From assembly GCA_961205875.1 (NCBI GenBank), contig OY540810.1, forward strand, positions 26,970,001 through 27,034,000: a stretch of DNA of 64,000 nt, in the 5' to 3' direction. Both the position numbers and the translations under genes were made by a program. This DNA comes from Sialis fuliginosa. Its lineage: Eukaryota; Arthropoda; Insecta; Megaloptera; Sialidae. Of the stretch, positions 1 to 13,600 are shown piece after piece (position 1 is the first letter of the stretch; every line of letters starts with the position of its first letter). A model generated the notes under the pieces. The model was not told where the DNA came from. It worked only from the letters and a program-made list of their open reading frames with translations, and made no database searches.

Positions 1-1100
1 ATTTTTAGTGCTCCGTATCAAAATCGGATAAAGGAACATTGTGTCTGTATGTCTGTTATAACCTTCTAACTATTGAACAGTTTGACCTATATAGAAATCT
101 GAGATTTAACGTAAATATAGTAAATGGTGGACCAATTTTGGGCGTTTTTAAGGATTGCCAAAAAATTTTTACTCAATCCCAGCGAGTAGAGTATCAAATG
201 AAAGCCAAAATATGTCAAAGTGAAATATGTAAACGTTTTGCTATTATTAAAATCTTCGTTTAACAAATATTAATAAGAATTCGTAAAAATATGTTGTTCC
301 CTGACCATTCTCCAAAAGTAATAGAGAAAATTTAAAAAAATGAGAATATGTATGTTGATGCCGAGATCGCAATGAAAATGATCAGTAAATCAGCAGACAC
401 CATACATTCGTATTTTTTCAAAAATAATTCAAAATTATAATCTAAGTAAAGTGAAAAATACATTGAGCTGCCACCTTTTCGATAATATTTAAATCAAGAA
501 TTTGAACCTGAATTTTTTCATGGTTCGGGTTCGGTTCATATTCAATACATAAATTCAAATATAATCAATTCAATATATAAATTTCTGTTCGAGTTTGTAA
601 TTAAAAGAAAATTATTAATAGCCATTCAAATATTACTAGAAAAAAAAGAAAAAGAAAAATACATTGTAAAGATTAAAATCTACTTTTCAGATTTATTTGC
701 AAATTGAAATTTAATTCATTTTTACAGAGTTATAGAATTATAAAGTAAGTAAAAAATGTAAATTTTAGTAATGGACTTGATAAGTTACATTATACCATGA
801 AATTCAATTTTTTAAATAATTGGAGAAAAATGATAAAATATTAAAAATATTTTCTTGAACTTTTTAAAAATATTCGATTACCGGTTATCCATTAAAAGGT
901 TCGGGTTCAAGTTCGCTGACTTTGAAATAAAGCGGTTTCAAGTTCGGGTTCTGGTTTAGTTAAGTTCTTAAATTTGCTTTTTTTAATATACAAAATTCCA
1001 AAATATGCAATGGATCAACGCTACAACATTATCCATTTTTGTCATTCCCAACAACAAAAAATCATTGTTCCTTAATTCCATAACAATTTATTTGTTACAG
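1..1100. other. AT-rich DNA upstream of the thin coding exons
   Basis: No coding exon is visible. It ends in a splice acceptor (tttgttacag at 1091-1100), so it is at least partly the last 5'-UTR intron of the thin gene and the promoter lies off the left edge. Between about 520 and 960 the motif TTCGGGTTC recurs in degenerate form, probably an old repeat. A 74-codon ORF at 39-263 has no recognisable features. Confidence 0.6.
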
Positions 1101-1115
1101 TAAACTACAAATAAG

Positions 1116-4100
1116 ATGAACCAGTTCGAACAATTGCTAACATGTGCCATCTGCCTGGATCGGTATCGCAATCCAAAACTACTACCATGTCAACACAGTT
1201 TTTGTATGGAACCATGCATGGACGGACTTGCGGATTATGTACGCCGACAAGTCCGGTGTCCAGAATGCAGGGCCGAACACCGAATCCCATATCAAGGTGT
1301 TCAGGGATTTCCAACGAACGTAACACTCCAACGTTTCCTCGAATTGCACAGCGATATCACTGGAGAGCTACCAGATCCCACAGCAGGACAGGTATATTAT
1401 ATACAATTTTAATTTATAGTACCTTAGCCAAATCTGAAAAAAACAGTTCTATTTTGTCTTTGAAACATAACATAATATATTATTTCATTTATTTCAGTAA
1501 TGTTATTTATAATTAAATCAAAGTTATTGTATTTAGAACCATTAAATAAGATTATCATTTTTAGATCATGGAACGGTGTAATGTATGTTCTGAAAAAGCT
1601 TATTGCAGTATTTGTATGCATTGCGACAAACGTATCTGTCCTGACTGTAAAGGAGGACATATGGACATATTACGTCGTGAAATAACACGCATAAATAACC
1701 AGGTACGGCGCGGTATACACAAACTACAAGAATCAATATCAATTATAGAAAAGAATACAACAGGTGTGAAAAACAACTGCACAAATGTATCTGAGGAAGT
1801 GGATGAAATATATCGCCGTCTTTCAAAAGCGCTCAAAGATAGAACTGAACACCTCCGAGTTGAAATTGAAAGATATCAATCGACAGAAACGCGGCACTTG
1901 TCTACCCTTAAGGACAATCTAGAACTTGAAATTTCAAATATCCAGTCAAACTGTGATTTAGCCGATAAATATATGACTGAAAATGTAGATTGGGATGATT
2001 GCGAGTTAATGGATGCCAAAGAAATATTTCTTAAAACTGTCGAATTTATTAGAAATTTCGAATACGAAACAACCGATTATAATAGAAGAGTTCGTTTTGT
2101 AATGGCGCATGATCCTAATCAATTAGTTTTACATTTAGCAGGATATGGTGACATGAACATAAATCCTAGTCATAGCAGTGGCTTTGGAGCAAACCAAAGC
2201 AGTGTTAATACCGGAGGAAATGCATTACAACCCGCAAGTAGTGCACCTGGTTTGATGAGATCTAAAAGTGATCATCGTCTTGCATCACAATTCAGGCAAC
2301 AAGAAGAAAGAGGAAATTATGATAGAGGGTACGGAGATGCTGATGACCTTGCTCCCGCAGGAAGAAGATTTGGTGAACGCTACACTAGGCCTAACACAAA
2401 TACTGGAGATAGATACGATAATTCCAGATACGGACGAGGCGGAAATGATTATGGGGATTATGAATATGAAAGTGAAGGAACTCGTCCGACTAGATCTAGA
2501 TATCGTTCTAGATTCGCAAGACATGGAGGGGATAACGATTCAGATACAGATGCTCAAACTAATAAAGGTGTACGTTTCACAGAACAGCCACCAGCTATAC
2601 ATAAAGAAAGAGAAAGAGTATTAGACACAGATGATGTTGCGAGAGGACCATTAAGTGGAATTTCTAGATTACTAGATTCTCCAAGGGTAATGCAACGATT
2701 ATTGGAAAGTGAGGATAAAGAAAAACGAAAAGAGAAAGAAGCCTTACAAGCTACAATTGCACCTGTAATCGTCCCACCTAAAGTACAACCAGTAGTTAAA
2801 CGTATAACACCTGCTACACAAAGACAAGTCAGTGAAGATGATGAAATCGCTAAAATCAAAAGGCAAAATAAAGGTGCGTCATCATCAGCTACAGCTACAG
2901 AAGTAACCGACACAAGACCGGCATCAGATCGAGTAGCTGCCTTGAAACAACGTCCGAGCCAAGACAGTGACGACAGCCGACATAGCAGTGTTCCTAGCAC
3001 TCCAATCCGGAAGTCAACTCCAGAGGTGAGTGCCGATGATAATTAAATTACACAAATCTTTCTCAACACAGTACAAATTACACTAGATATGTAGCAAATT
3101 AACACGTTTGAAGATTGAGTGAAGACACATTAATAACACATGCAAGACTAACCACGATGTTTTCTCCACCAGGCCGAGTCCAGCGATGCTGAATCAGAAG
3201 ATGAGTCAGTCAGTTCCCTTCAACAAAAACGAACTAGCGCCAGTAAGACGCCGCCGAGACGTTCTTCGGCTACCGAAAACGTCACACCGGTACAGAAGAA
3301 ACCTACAACAAGATCTGAAAGTTCCGAATCAACAACATCTACTGAATCATCAGCATCAACTTCTGCATTACGTAAAACAAGCGTTGTAGAAGAACCAAAA
3401 TCAAAATACACTCCCAAAGAAAATTCTACTACCACTTCAGAAACGCCTCGCAGTAGACCTGCTTTAACTAATTCTACTTCGGTAGAAAAGAAGGAAACTC
3501 CCAAATATCCAAGCCGCTTTGCTGCCTCATCAGGAAGTAGAGGAACACCTGCACCTGTTGAGAAACCTAAAGAGGAAGAAGAAGAAGAAACTGAAACAAG
3601 TTCTGAAGAAGAAACGGATTCTGATGAAGAATCAGAAGAAGAAACAACTAAGAAACCCGATGAAATGAATAAAACAGATATTGGACCCTTACTAGCAAGA
3701 AGTGCCCAAGCAAGAGATAGTTCAACAGAATCTTCTCGCAAAAATAGTAGAGATGAGACTAGCTACAGCAGACCGAAGTATACAGGATCACAAAGTAACA
3801 CAAGCTTTAATACAAGTTCTACCGAAACTCCGACAAACAAATATACAAGAACAAGGACAGCATTACCGGAAGAAGAGCCAACATCTCGATATGGAACGGG
3901 AAGTTATACAAGTAGATTTTTAAACAAAAGTAAAAGTTCTGCAATTGTACCGCCTGAGGAAGAAGAGAAAAAATATTCTACTAACACAACATCAACAGCT
4001 GATGACGAAAGTAGATATCCTAGTGGACGCTCGCGATATATGGCAATGAAAGATCGCCGAACAAGATTAGCTCGAAGCAGAAGCAGTCATAACTTCGGAG

Positions 4101-5855
4101 TCGACGACGATGATGTTGAAGAACCCATATCTCCAACATCAACAAATCCAACAGCATACTTAGCATCTCGGGGATATGGAACATCTGTATCATCTGGTGG
4201 TAATGATCTTTCTAGAAGCCGATCAACACATGCTTTAAAAAGTAGAGAGAACTCCCCTGAAAGACACACCAGCTCAACAGCAACCACAGAAAAAGATGGA
4301 GCCGCCTTAAGTTCATGGGCACGATATTTAAAGAACAAATATGGTAATAGAACAACAAAAGATGGAAGAGACACAAGTTCAACATCCACATCTTCTGTAC
4401 CATCTAGTTCAGCAGTATCAAGGCGTTTATCGTTAGGCCTTTCTACCGATGACGATTCAAAAAACACGCAAGGCTCCCCCACCTACCCTACAGCAGCTAC
4501 AGCGGCAGCAGCAGGTTAGTAATGCTAATATTAATTTAGTTAACACAAAATAATAATACATATTAATTCAATAGGTATCGCAGCGGCAACAGCAGGTTCC
4601 TCTCCTAGGAGTCAGTACCTGCAAAAACGTAAGCAGCTATTTAAAATCGGAGGTCGGGGGAGCGAGCCCGGATGTTTTACATGGCCTCGCGGCGTTGCCG
4701 TGGGCCCTGAAAACACTATCGTAGTGGCCGATTCGTCAAACCATCGTGTCCAAGTCTTTGACATATACGGAGATTTCATCAAAGAGTTTGGACAGTACGG
4801 TAACGCGGAAGGTGAATTTGATTGCCTTGCCGGAGTTGCTGTTAACAGAATTGGGCAATATATTATAGCAGATCGATATAATCATAGAATCCAAGTAAGT
4901 ACAAAACTTTTAATAGATCTCTGATCTAGAAGCTCTAATTCTATAAAATACATATGTACTTTTTTGTCGTTTGACAAAATAGTCAAAACACAATAAACAG
5001 AAGTCTGCTAATTTAACTGCTATTCATTTTTGTGAACTTCTCATATACACTTTATTAAAAAAAATATTTACACCTTTGTTAAATTGTTAAAATAATAATA
5101 AATCAAATCATTTACTTTTAAAGGTATTCGACCCATCAGGCCGATTCCTGCGAGCTTTTGGCAGTCAAGGAACAGCTGATGGAAGGTTTAATTATCCATG
5201 GGGAATCACAACAGATGCTCTAGGTTTTATTTACGTTTGTGATAAGGATAACCATCGAGTGCAGGTAAAATATATAATAATAATTTAAATATTTCGTTTC
5301 TATTTTGTTTTATTGCTTCAGGTATTCCAATCCGATGGTACATTTGTAGGAAAATTCGGTTCATGTGGAAACAAGCAAGGTCAATTAGAACACCCACATT
5401 ACATTGCTGTTTCAAACACAAACCGTGTTATTGTTTCTGATTCCAATAATCACCGCATACAAATTTTCGATGTGAATGGAAGAGTCATTACATCTTTTGG
5501 TACTGAAGGCTCTGAAGAAGGACAGTTTAAATTCCCACGGTAAATATTAATATAAATTTATTCTTAGTATTTCATATAATTTCTAATTATTTGTAAAAAT
5601 TAAATATGAGTAATATCTTAATTGTTTATGTACAATTTCAGTGGAGTGGCAGTGGATGATCAAGGTTACATTTGCGTAGCAGATTCCGGTAATAATCGGG
5701 TACAAATATTTTATCCTGACGGAAGTTTTCTTCACACATTCGGTTGTTGGGGTTCTGAAGATGCAGAATTCAAAGGCCTGGAAGGTGTTGCTGTCACATC
5801 CAATGGAAACATTTTAGTGTGCGATCGTGAAAACCATCGTGTCCAAGCATTTTAA
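1116..5855 (+). CDS. tn: thin / TRIM32-like TRIM-NHL protein, complete coding region
   Basis: Coding exons 1116-1391, 1565-3025, 3173-4514, 4575-4894, 5124-5264, 5322-5539 and 5642-5855 join with matching phases (0,0,1,0,0,2) into 1323 residues. Residues 10-51 form a RING finger (C10, C13, C25, H27, C30, C34, C48, C51) and residues 97-124 a Cys-rich B-box. A coiled coil of about 100 residues follows, then roughly 800 residues rich in Ser, Arg, Asp and Glu. The last ~275 residues carry six NHL repeats, each ending NHRVQ-F or similar (N-NRVQIF in the fifth), enough for a six-bladed propeller. The opening block [20 protein letters not shown] is closely shared with Drosophila thin (abba), a putative E3 ubiquitin ligase that stabilises muscle sarcomere costameres. 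The ATG is fixed by an in-frame TAA just upstream, directly after an acceptor at 1100. The long linker matches thin and is much longer than in vertebrate TRIM32. Confidence 0.93.
4575..4596 (+). promoter_or_regulatory. tn: ladder of in-frame alternative splice acceptors in thin exon 4
   Basis: Four AG dinucleotides precede positions 4575, 4584, 4593 and 4596. All are spaced by multiples of three from the first and all restore the frame left by the phase-1 donor at 4515. Use of the later sites would drop 3, 6 or 7 small residues (Gly/Ala/Ile/Thr). The pyrimidine tract before the first site is weak. Which site is used cannot be decided from the sequence. Confidence 0.45.
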
Positions 5856-5948
5856 TTTTTTATGATCCTTATCAGCTTTATAATATTAACCGTTATTCTT
5901 TACTAATTAATTATCAGGTTCGCTTTTACCATTTTTACTTATATATAA

Positions 5949-6073
5949 AATAAAACTTTTGTAATGTTAGCTGTTTTGATACCCTTGTTGGTTAAACATA
6001 AGTTTAGAACTTCAGAACTGGACAAAACGACCCTGATTGTTTTTTTCTCTGCGTTTAAATTAATTATAATAAA
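5949..6073 (+). terminator. tn: polyadenylation signals of thin
   Basis: AATAAA occurs at 5949-5954 and 6068-6073, 94 and 213 bases after the stop codon. Either could set the 3' end, giving a 3' UTR of about 110-240 bases. There is no later coding sequence on this strand before the Helitron at 6388. Confidence 0.55.
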
Positions 6074-6387
6074 CAATTTGTAATATTTTGTAACTATAAT
6101 TGTAGATTTCACTCGTGTTGTATAAAAAATATTCAGTTATAATATAGCTCAATATATCAAACTTTGTTATACAAAAGATTTAAAAAATAACATAAAATTA
6201 CAATAAATTCTTCATCATATTAACATACACTCTATATCCCAAATCCAGTGTAGGTACACATCGCCTATATTTTTAAGCCTAGCCTCACCTATCTCTATTA
6301 TTCAAGATATTTAGCAAGCTTCAAGTTATTTCTTTCACAAGATATCAACAGAAAAATGTACCTAAAATATTCAACTTTTATCTAAAA

Positions 6388-7252
6388 CTAGCTGGGCCCA
6401 CGCGGCTTCGCTCGCGTGGACTACGGAATTATTGTTTAGGATTTAAAAAATATATAGTTGAATTAAATACAAACACGATTAGTTATTAATGTAATAAAAA
6501 TCAAATAACACTTAAATTACCTACCTAACAAGAACGAATCAGAACAAAAAGTAAAAATAATTTTTGTTCTATTTAAATTTAAAAGTTAATTATTGAAAAC
6601 AAAATAAACAATTGACAATCAAAAGAATACCAGCCTGTTCCCTCTGCCCAGCGTGTTGGCACGTTCCCTCGCCGCACCCCGCGCACGGTCAAAATCATGC
6701 GAATAATATGTTACCATATGTATATTTCGATATTTTCTAAACTATACGACCAAATTGGATGCTGTAAATGGCAAATTATATCTACATTAAGTACTTATGA
6801 CGATGAAATCATTTATTTCGATAAGGATTAATGTTTTGCAGGTCATAAATCCATGTAAACAGAAGCCAAATATTTTATGTTTTCTTTGTAACATAAAAGC
6901 AGTCATTATGGCTTAAATATAAAAGTTAGACATATCGTGTCGTGGACTTTATTGTAGAACTTTTGATTCTACACAATTCTTTAATACATTATTTTGTTCT
7001 ATATTGAACGGTTTAAGCAGCGTATTACAAAACAGCGCGTCGACGGCAAATTTTTTTCCGACTTGATTTACTATTTTCGTAACTGCTTAGTTGCTATGTT
7101 ACCTAACGTAACAAAATATAGCCTATAACCTGGCCAGAGAATGTGCCTATGAATTAAAAAAGAAACCACGTAAATCGGATAAGTGGTTCTCGAGTGATAA
7201 GGTCACTAACGGACAGACAGACAGAGACGTTGAGCTTTATATATATTAAGGA
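6388..7252 (-). mobile_element. non-autonomous Helitron, minus orientation
   Basis: Read on the minus strand it starts with TCCTTAATATATATAAAGCT after an A and ends with a GC-rich hairpin (ACGCGAGCGAAGCCGCGT) followed by CCCAGCTAG and a T. That is the Helitron pattern: 5' TC, 3' CTRR after a hairpin, insertion between A and T, no target duplication. It has the same ends as the two copies at 28104 and 29244, but its middle has diverged (a GC-rich stretch near 6630-6690). No helicase or Rep coding sequence is present. Confidence 0.8.
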
Positions 7253-7295
7253 TATATATGGTTGAATTTTCAGTTTTTTTTTGTTGATATGATCA

Positions 7296-7344
7296 TATAT
7301 TAATCTACTATAGATTATTATAAATCTACTAGTAGATTAATATA
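7296..7344. repeat. short inverted repeat next to the Helitron
   Basis: Fourteen-base arms (tatattaatctact at 7296-7309 and its complement at 7331-7344) flank a 21-base spacer. It lies in the gap between the Helitron and the 3' end of the SR-rich gene. The arms are very AT-rich, so chance or a MITE remnant are both possible. Confidence 0.4.
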
Positions 7345-7603
7345 CAGATGATATGATATTATGACTAAAAGGTCAATAAATGTTACAATTTATAAAAAAA
7401 ACTTTATATTCTAAAAAAAATATTAACATTACGCAACTATATTTACATTAACCATATCACATATTTTTATACAAAATAAAAAATTTAAATGGTGTTTGAA
7501 GCCACAAACTTCCATTAAAAAACGACACTTGATATTGATAATTTCAACTAAAATATAAATAATACAAATAATTGTTATATGATATCTTATCCTATGAACA
7601 TAT

Positions 7604-10600
7604 TCATGTTGGCGGATACCCTCCTGAAAAAAAAGTAACACACATTAATTATCCTAAAATTCACAGAATAAATGATCACGCATGTATTAAAAGAAAAATG
7701 TCAAAGTATTTTTTAATAAAATTGTATAAATAATAAATGGTTAACCAATAACAGGCAGTTCATCCTAATACTTTATCGGTGTTTATTCAAATTGTTCGAT
7801 AATTAACTACCTTTGGTGAATTTAGTATGAGGAAGCACTGTGTATTTACTTGGCAGATGTTTTTTAATTTGTACTGTGATTTACTGTTAAAGTGTTATTT
7901 TAAAAGTAAATAAACATTTGTGTTGTTAGCAAACGGTAAGTAATCTATTTTTATGTGTTTTTAAAATACATGATCTGTATATACAAATAAAGTTTATCAT
8001 TTAATAATACATAAACTGTTATTTGAAAGACTTTTAGTTTGAAATAGATGCTCTTTCACAAGCATTAACAGGCATTCCAATTAGTTAGCTGAATCAAGAT
8101 TTGTAAACCCAAGTGCTTCAGTTTCATTTCAATCAATCCAATCATTAAATAATTTATCTTTCCAGATAACGATATTCCAGAAATGTTTTTTTTCATAATA
8201 ATAAATAACAGATTGTAATAACTACTTACTTGGTCTAATAGGTCGAATAGCTGTATTTGGTCTAGGCATATTGGGTGAGATATTTGGAGGCATGTTAGGA
8301 ATAAAGTTAGGATGTGGAAATCGCATAGGTTGCATAAAAGGCATTCTTGGAATGTATCCAGGAGGGGGCCGAAATCCTCTTGGTACCATAGCTATTGGTA
8401 CTCTTGGAACCCAAACACCAGCAGTATCGTGGGACATTCCCATCTGAAAATAAGCAAAATTATATAGTTTTTGTATGAGAGTATTCTATAAAAAAGTAAC
8501 ATTATTTTTTCTTTGCTATCATTACAAAATAAGTTAGTTTATGACCTAAAAAATCATTATACAAGGAATACCCAATACTCAATTTAAAGAGGGTGCCACA
8601 AAGAGGGGTTTTGTTTTCCATTTAAATAACAGTCACTTATTTTAATAAGTATAAATATCTGATATTTTTATGTATATTGAACAAACTTCTCAAAGATATT
8701 TTTTAGAGACTCAAATGATATGTACCTTCTCTTGTTAGTTGTTTTAATCTCTGACAAACTTAAAGTTACAATTAAAATATTTAATAAAATTTCTTACATC
8801 AAAATAAGCTTCAAATCCTGGGTCTGGAATCATGGGTATAGATCTTCTATGAACAATAGCGCGACTGTCCGAATGACTTCTATGAGGACTGCGAGAACCA
8901 TTACGACTTCTATATAAATGAATTTGAAATTATTAATAAATTATCGAATATACATTATGTCACACAAAAGAATAGTATTTTGATATGTGCAATGTATATT
9001 TAAAAAAAATCAATATTAATATTTTAATAACAAGTAAAAATTTGAGTTTAAAAAACTAAAAAACACACTTGGACATATTATTAGCCATTAAGGAATGTCC
9101 CTATGACCACCTCCATCATCACAAGGTCTATGGTACCATACCAGAATTGCATAAGTTTGAAAAAATTTCAATCGATATGAGATACGTGAGTTGCAAAATT
9201 TGCTTACAATGTTAGGAAGTTACAATTCAAGCTAATAAATTTTGAATTATCATTTATTGATACATTAATTATTATTTGCTTGTTTCCTTGAATTTATACA
9301 TCATTCTTCATCCAATATATATGTAGCATATGATAGTGTGAGGAACCATATGCAAATTAATTTTTGGATTTTTGCAATATTATTTCATAGGATTGAATTT
9401 TCATCAAAGGTTCGGCATTGTTAATTAAATAACTATAACTATTTTTACTTAACATTTGTGTTCATATAATAGATTCATCAAGAATGAATCTTGAGTACAT
9501 GTGACACTACGATAGAATGAATAGCATAAAATACCTGTATCTTTCTCTATTGTAATGCCTATCTCTTTCTTTACTTCGTGGCCTTGATGATCTTGAATGT
9601 TCAGGACTATAACCTCTTCTTGAATAAGGGCTATACCGTCTTGAATGCCTAGAAGGACTTCCATGTTTTCCAGGACTGTAGTGACGGTTTGGACTTCTTC
9701 CAGGACTTCTGTGTCTATTTTGGCTACTCCTTGATGGACTACCATGTCTTGGGCTATGTCGTCTAGGACTGCTTCTTCTATATGGACTTCTTCTAGGACT
9801 ACGTTTTGGTGAAGATGGTCTTCCTGTAGGACTTCTTCGTGGACTCCTCCTTCTTGGGCTACTTCTTCTGTAAGGACTACTTCTTCTTGAAGGACTATAA
9901 CTTGGACTACGTTTTCGATAGTCACGTACACTATTTCTTCTTGTTAAACCTGATCCAGATGCAACAGGACTTAACTTTCTGCTCAATTTAACTAACTTTT
10001 CATCTGTTTTAGAATTAGCATTAAATTGTATTTTTAATGGAGGAAATTGTTGTTTAGATTTTGGATCTTTTAATCTATCTGGACTGAGACTTCTGCTTCT
10101 TCTTTGCTTTGGACTTGATTTTCTTAAAGAAACTTGATCATGCTGTGATGTGTCTGTCCATACTCTTCGACGTTCAGGATTTTCTGTTGTAATAACTCCA
10201 GTATTTACAATTATATTTGCAAATAATGGTCGGGAACCCTCACCTACAGATGTAATTTTATTTATAAAATTCCAAGAACAATATTTTTGTTGAAATATTG
10301 TATAATAAATATTATAATAATTAATTATATAAAAATCTTGTATCTTTAAAACAAATTTTTAAATATATTATCTTCAATATATTAACCCTTTAGCTGCAGC
10401 ATGTATTTTGAAAATTCATTCTCTGTGTACAAGGCAATTCACTTTTTTTAATATATGTATACATATGTTTACCTTATTTAATTTTTTTATTAAAATATTT
10501 TTACACAAAAAATATATATTTATAATGATAAAATACTATTAAATAACATATCTACTATAATTTGACACAGAAGATAAGTATTAACAAGCTATATTATGCA

Positions 10601-13600
10601 TAATTAACAATATATATTTACAAAATCATATGTTTTCTGCATCTAGGTCTTGATTTTTTATAGAACCATACATTTCCTGCAGTCAAAGGGTTAAATAAGA
10701 AATCAATATATTTTTAGTGAATATTAGAATTTTTATAAAAGTTAAGTCTTGCATAATGATTAATAGAATTTATAAATTCAACTATCAATTTTATCAACAA
10801 TAATAATATTTATAATCCTGTTTATGACAAATTAAATAATTGTATAATTAAAATTAAAAATCTATTCAGGGAAACCTCTCAAGATGTATACAAATTAACT
10901 TTATAATTGTTTTTAACTAACAAATAAATTAAAATATTGCATTTCTACAATTAATATAAATTAAAAATAGAACAAAAATACATATTTTGAAACATTCACC
11001 GTTCCTAAAAGAATGACTGTATTTCAAATAATGTCTTCCTAATATTTACAGCACTCAAATTTAACAATATTTTAATTTTTTATTTGAAAATAATTCCCAT
11101 AAAATTTAATTTAAAAAAATCATATATTCTAAATTGATATCTTCGATCTTCATTCTTCATTAATTCTTCTTGTATTATAGTATACTTTTTAATAAACCAT
11201 TAAAAAATACATTTTAATTTTGAAAATTGTATTTATTTACTAAATTACTGTAGTTTTTTCAATAAAAAAAAATGTAGGTATATTGAAATCCTACATTTTT
11301 AATATACAATTTCTTATTTTTAACAATGGTTAAAAATGTTTTTTTAAAAACCTTGAAATTGTTGTTTAAAAATAAAATAAAATCATATATTCTGAATTGA
11401 AATCTTCAATCTTCATTCTTCAATAATTTTCCAGTTCTATTATACGTTATAATAAACTATCAAACATTTTTAAAGAAAACAAGTTACTGTGAAATATTTT
11501 TTTAATTTAATTTTATATTAATATACTTGAAATACTACCTTTTTATATCCAATTTCTTTTTCTCATGTTTTCTTCATTGCGATTTCTTTCTTGATTAACA
11601 AATACAAATCAACTTAACCACAAATAGTATGAGTTTAAGATATTGTACGTTTTCAATAAAAATATTATCATCATCAAAATCTACAAGAAAATTAACTGTT
11701 TCTTTAACCCTGGAGGAGTTACGGGGTCTCACAGGCTCCAAGCAATCTTAATATTATTATTATTATTACTTATCATACCGTTCCCCTACTATTTTAGTTT
11801 CCATTTAACCGAATAGCAGCCTTTTAGTCACAATCAGTGTTTGGTGGTGAAAGATTGTTTGCCAGAAAATGGATATGAGAATGACGATGACTATGAGACT
11901 AATTTATTGATTATAATTATTCTATGATTTTATTAGTGATCTAGATGTTATTTTGTTATTTAATTAACAATCTTGAAAAGAAATACTTTATTTTGGTAGC
12001 TTTATTTTTTTATTCACCATATATTTATGTGAGGTTTTGATTCTTAATAATTTTAAATAAAAAGTTCAAAAATGTAACTTTAATTATTATTGCACATTTA
12101 ATTAATCCAATCAAATAAAAAAAAACGATGCCTGTGATGCGCTACTATGCTATTATAGGAGACGCGACCCCTACAGAGTTAAGATTCTAATAATGATAGT
12201 AATGATATTGAAACTTGTTTATCTTAAACTTACATTATGTGATAAATAATTATTTGTATTTGATGTCATAGTTTTCGTCTGCTGTTTATTGATTTCTTGA
12301 TATTCTCCAACGATGGAAGAATAAAACTCTCTTAAATAATATGCTTGAGATCTTCTGCATTTACTGCAATCATTTTCTCCATATATATGAATATTAAAAA
12401 GCATGCATATATTAAATAATAAATAAACAATTCTAATTAATGAAATTTATATTAAAACAATGTGTTTTAATAATTTAATATAAATATTGGATCTTTAAGG
12501 TATTTCTCAGGGAGAAACAAGGTATGCTATATGTTAGAAAAAGAAAAAAAAAGTGTAGTATAAAATCAAGATAACCGTTGAACATATATTTTCTATTGCA
12601 CATGCGCGACTTTTGTATTCCCGATGACAGCTACATATTATTTAATGTTTTGATTTGATAACGTGTACTGTTATTTGCAGCTGAATTTGTTATATATTAT
12701 AAGTTTATAATGAAGAAATAGTTTTTATTATTTTTATTATTCTTTGAAATTAAAAGAACAATATATTCAGCACATAAGATTTTTAAATACCGCGGCAATT
12801 ATCAATACTTTGCGGCGTTGTCATAGCTAGTACCGTGATATTTTTTATCAGAAAATAATTTTTTATTTTACTTATAACTTAAAATACTTGAGATTTTTTT
12901 TATTAACTCCAATTATATTAATTTAGTTTTTCTCAAAATTTCATAAATTTCTTGATCTTCCTTCGCATAAAATTATTTACTTTTTCATTGAAAATCCGCT
13001 TAAAATATGGTAATCCCTATACTCGCAATGTTAAATTTTTGATTTTATTTTATTTTTATTTTTTTATTTTATTTGCTCACAGATGGTCAATCATTTTAAG
13101 ATTTTGAATGGAGCTTCTAATAACCTTTTTTTAGTTTTCTACAAAATTTGAGCTTACTCTTGAATCTTTTAATTTTTCCGAGAAATACCTTAAAATGAGG
13201 TAACCACAAATAGTGACTAACTATACTCTATTTCATTTAAGAATGCAGTGGTTGCCGGGGTTTTGACGGTACGAATCGTGCATTTTACCGTCAAAAACCA
13301 CGGCAACCACTGCATTCTTAAATGAAATAGAGTATAGTACTGTATTTTATGTACACAGTGCAGAAAGAATATTTCCATAATACGTAAATTTTTTTTTTTT
13401 TAATATATTCTTTATTTCATGGAAACGAATGCCTAATAATAAATCTCTTTTTTCCCCATTTTTCAGAATAATTATTATGTAAACTTGAGTATACAGACAA
13501 AATACAAATAAAATATATAATATCAATGAGTGAATTAATTATATTATACTTTTTTTTTTAAAACAGTGAACGATGTAACTCAGCAAACTTATTTTCAATT

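Noticed and set aside
2268..2624. ORFs overlapping thin exons 2 and 3 in other frames and on the minus strand
   Set aside because: Shadows of the low-complexity linker.
9449..9931. 160-codon ORF in another frame of the RS exon
   Set aside because: Shadow of the Arg/Ser repeats; the other frame joins its neighbours with consistent splice phases.
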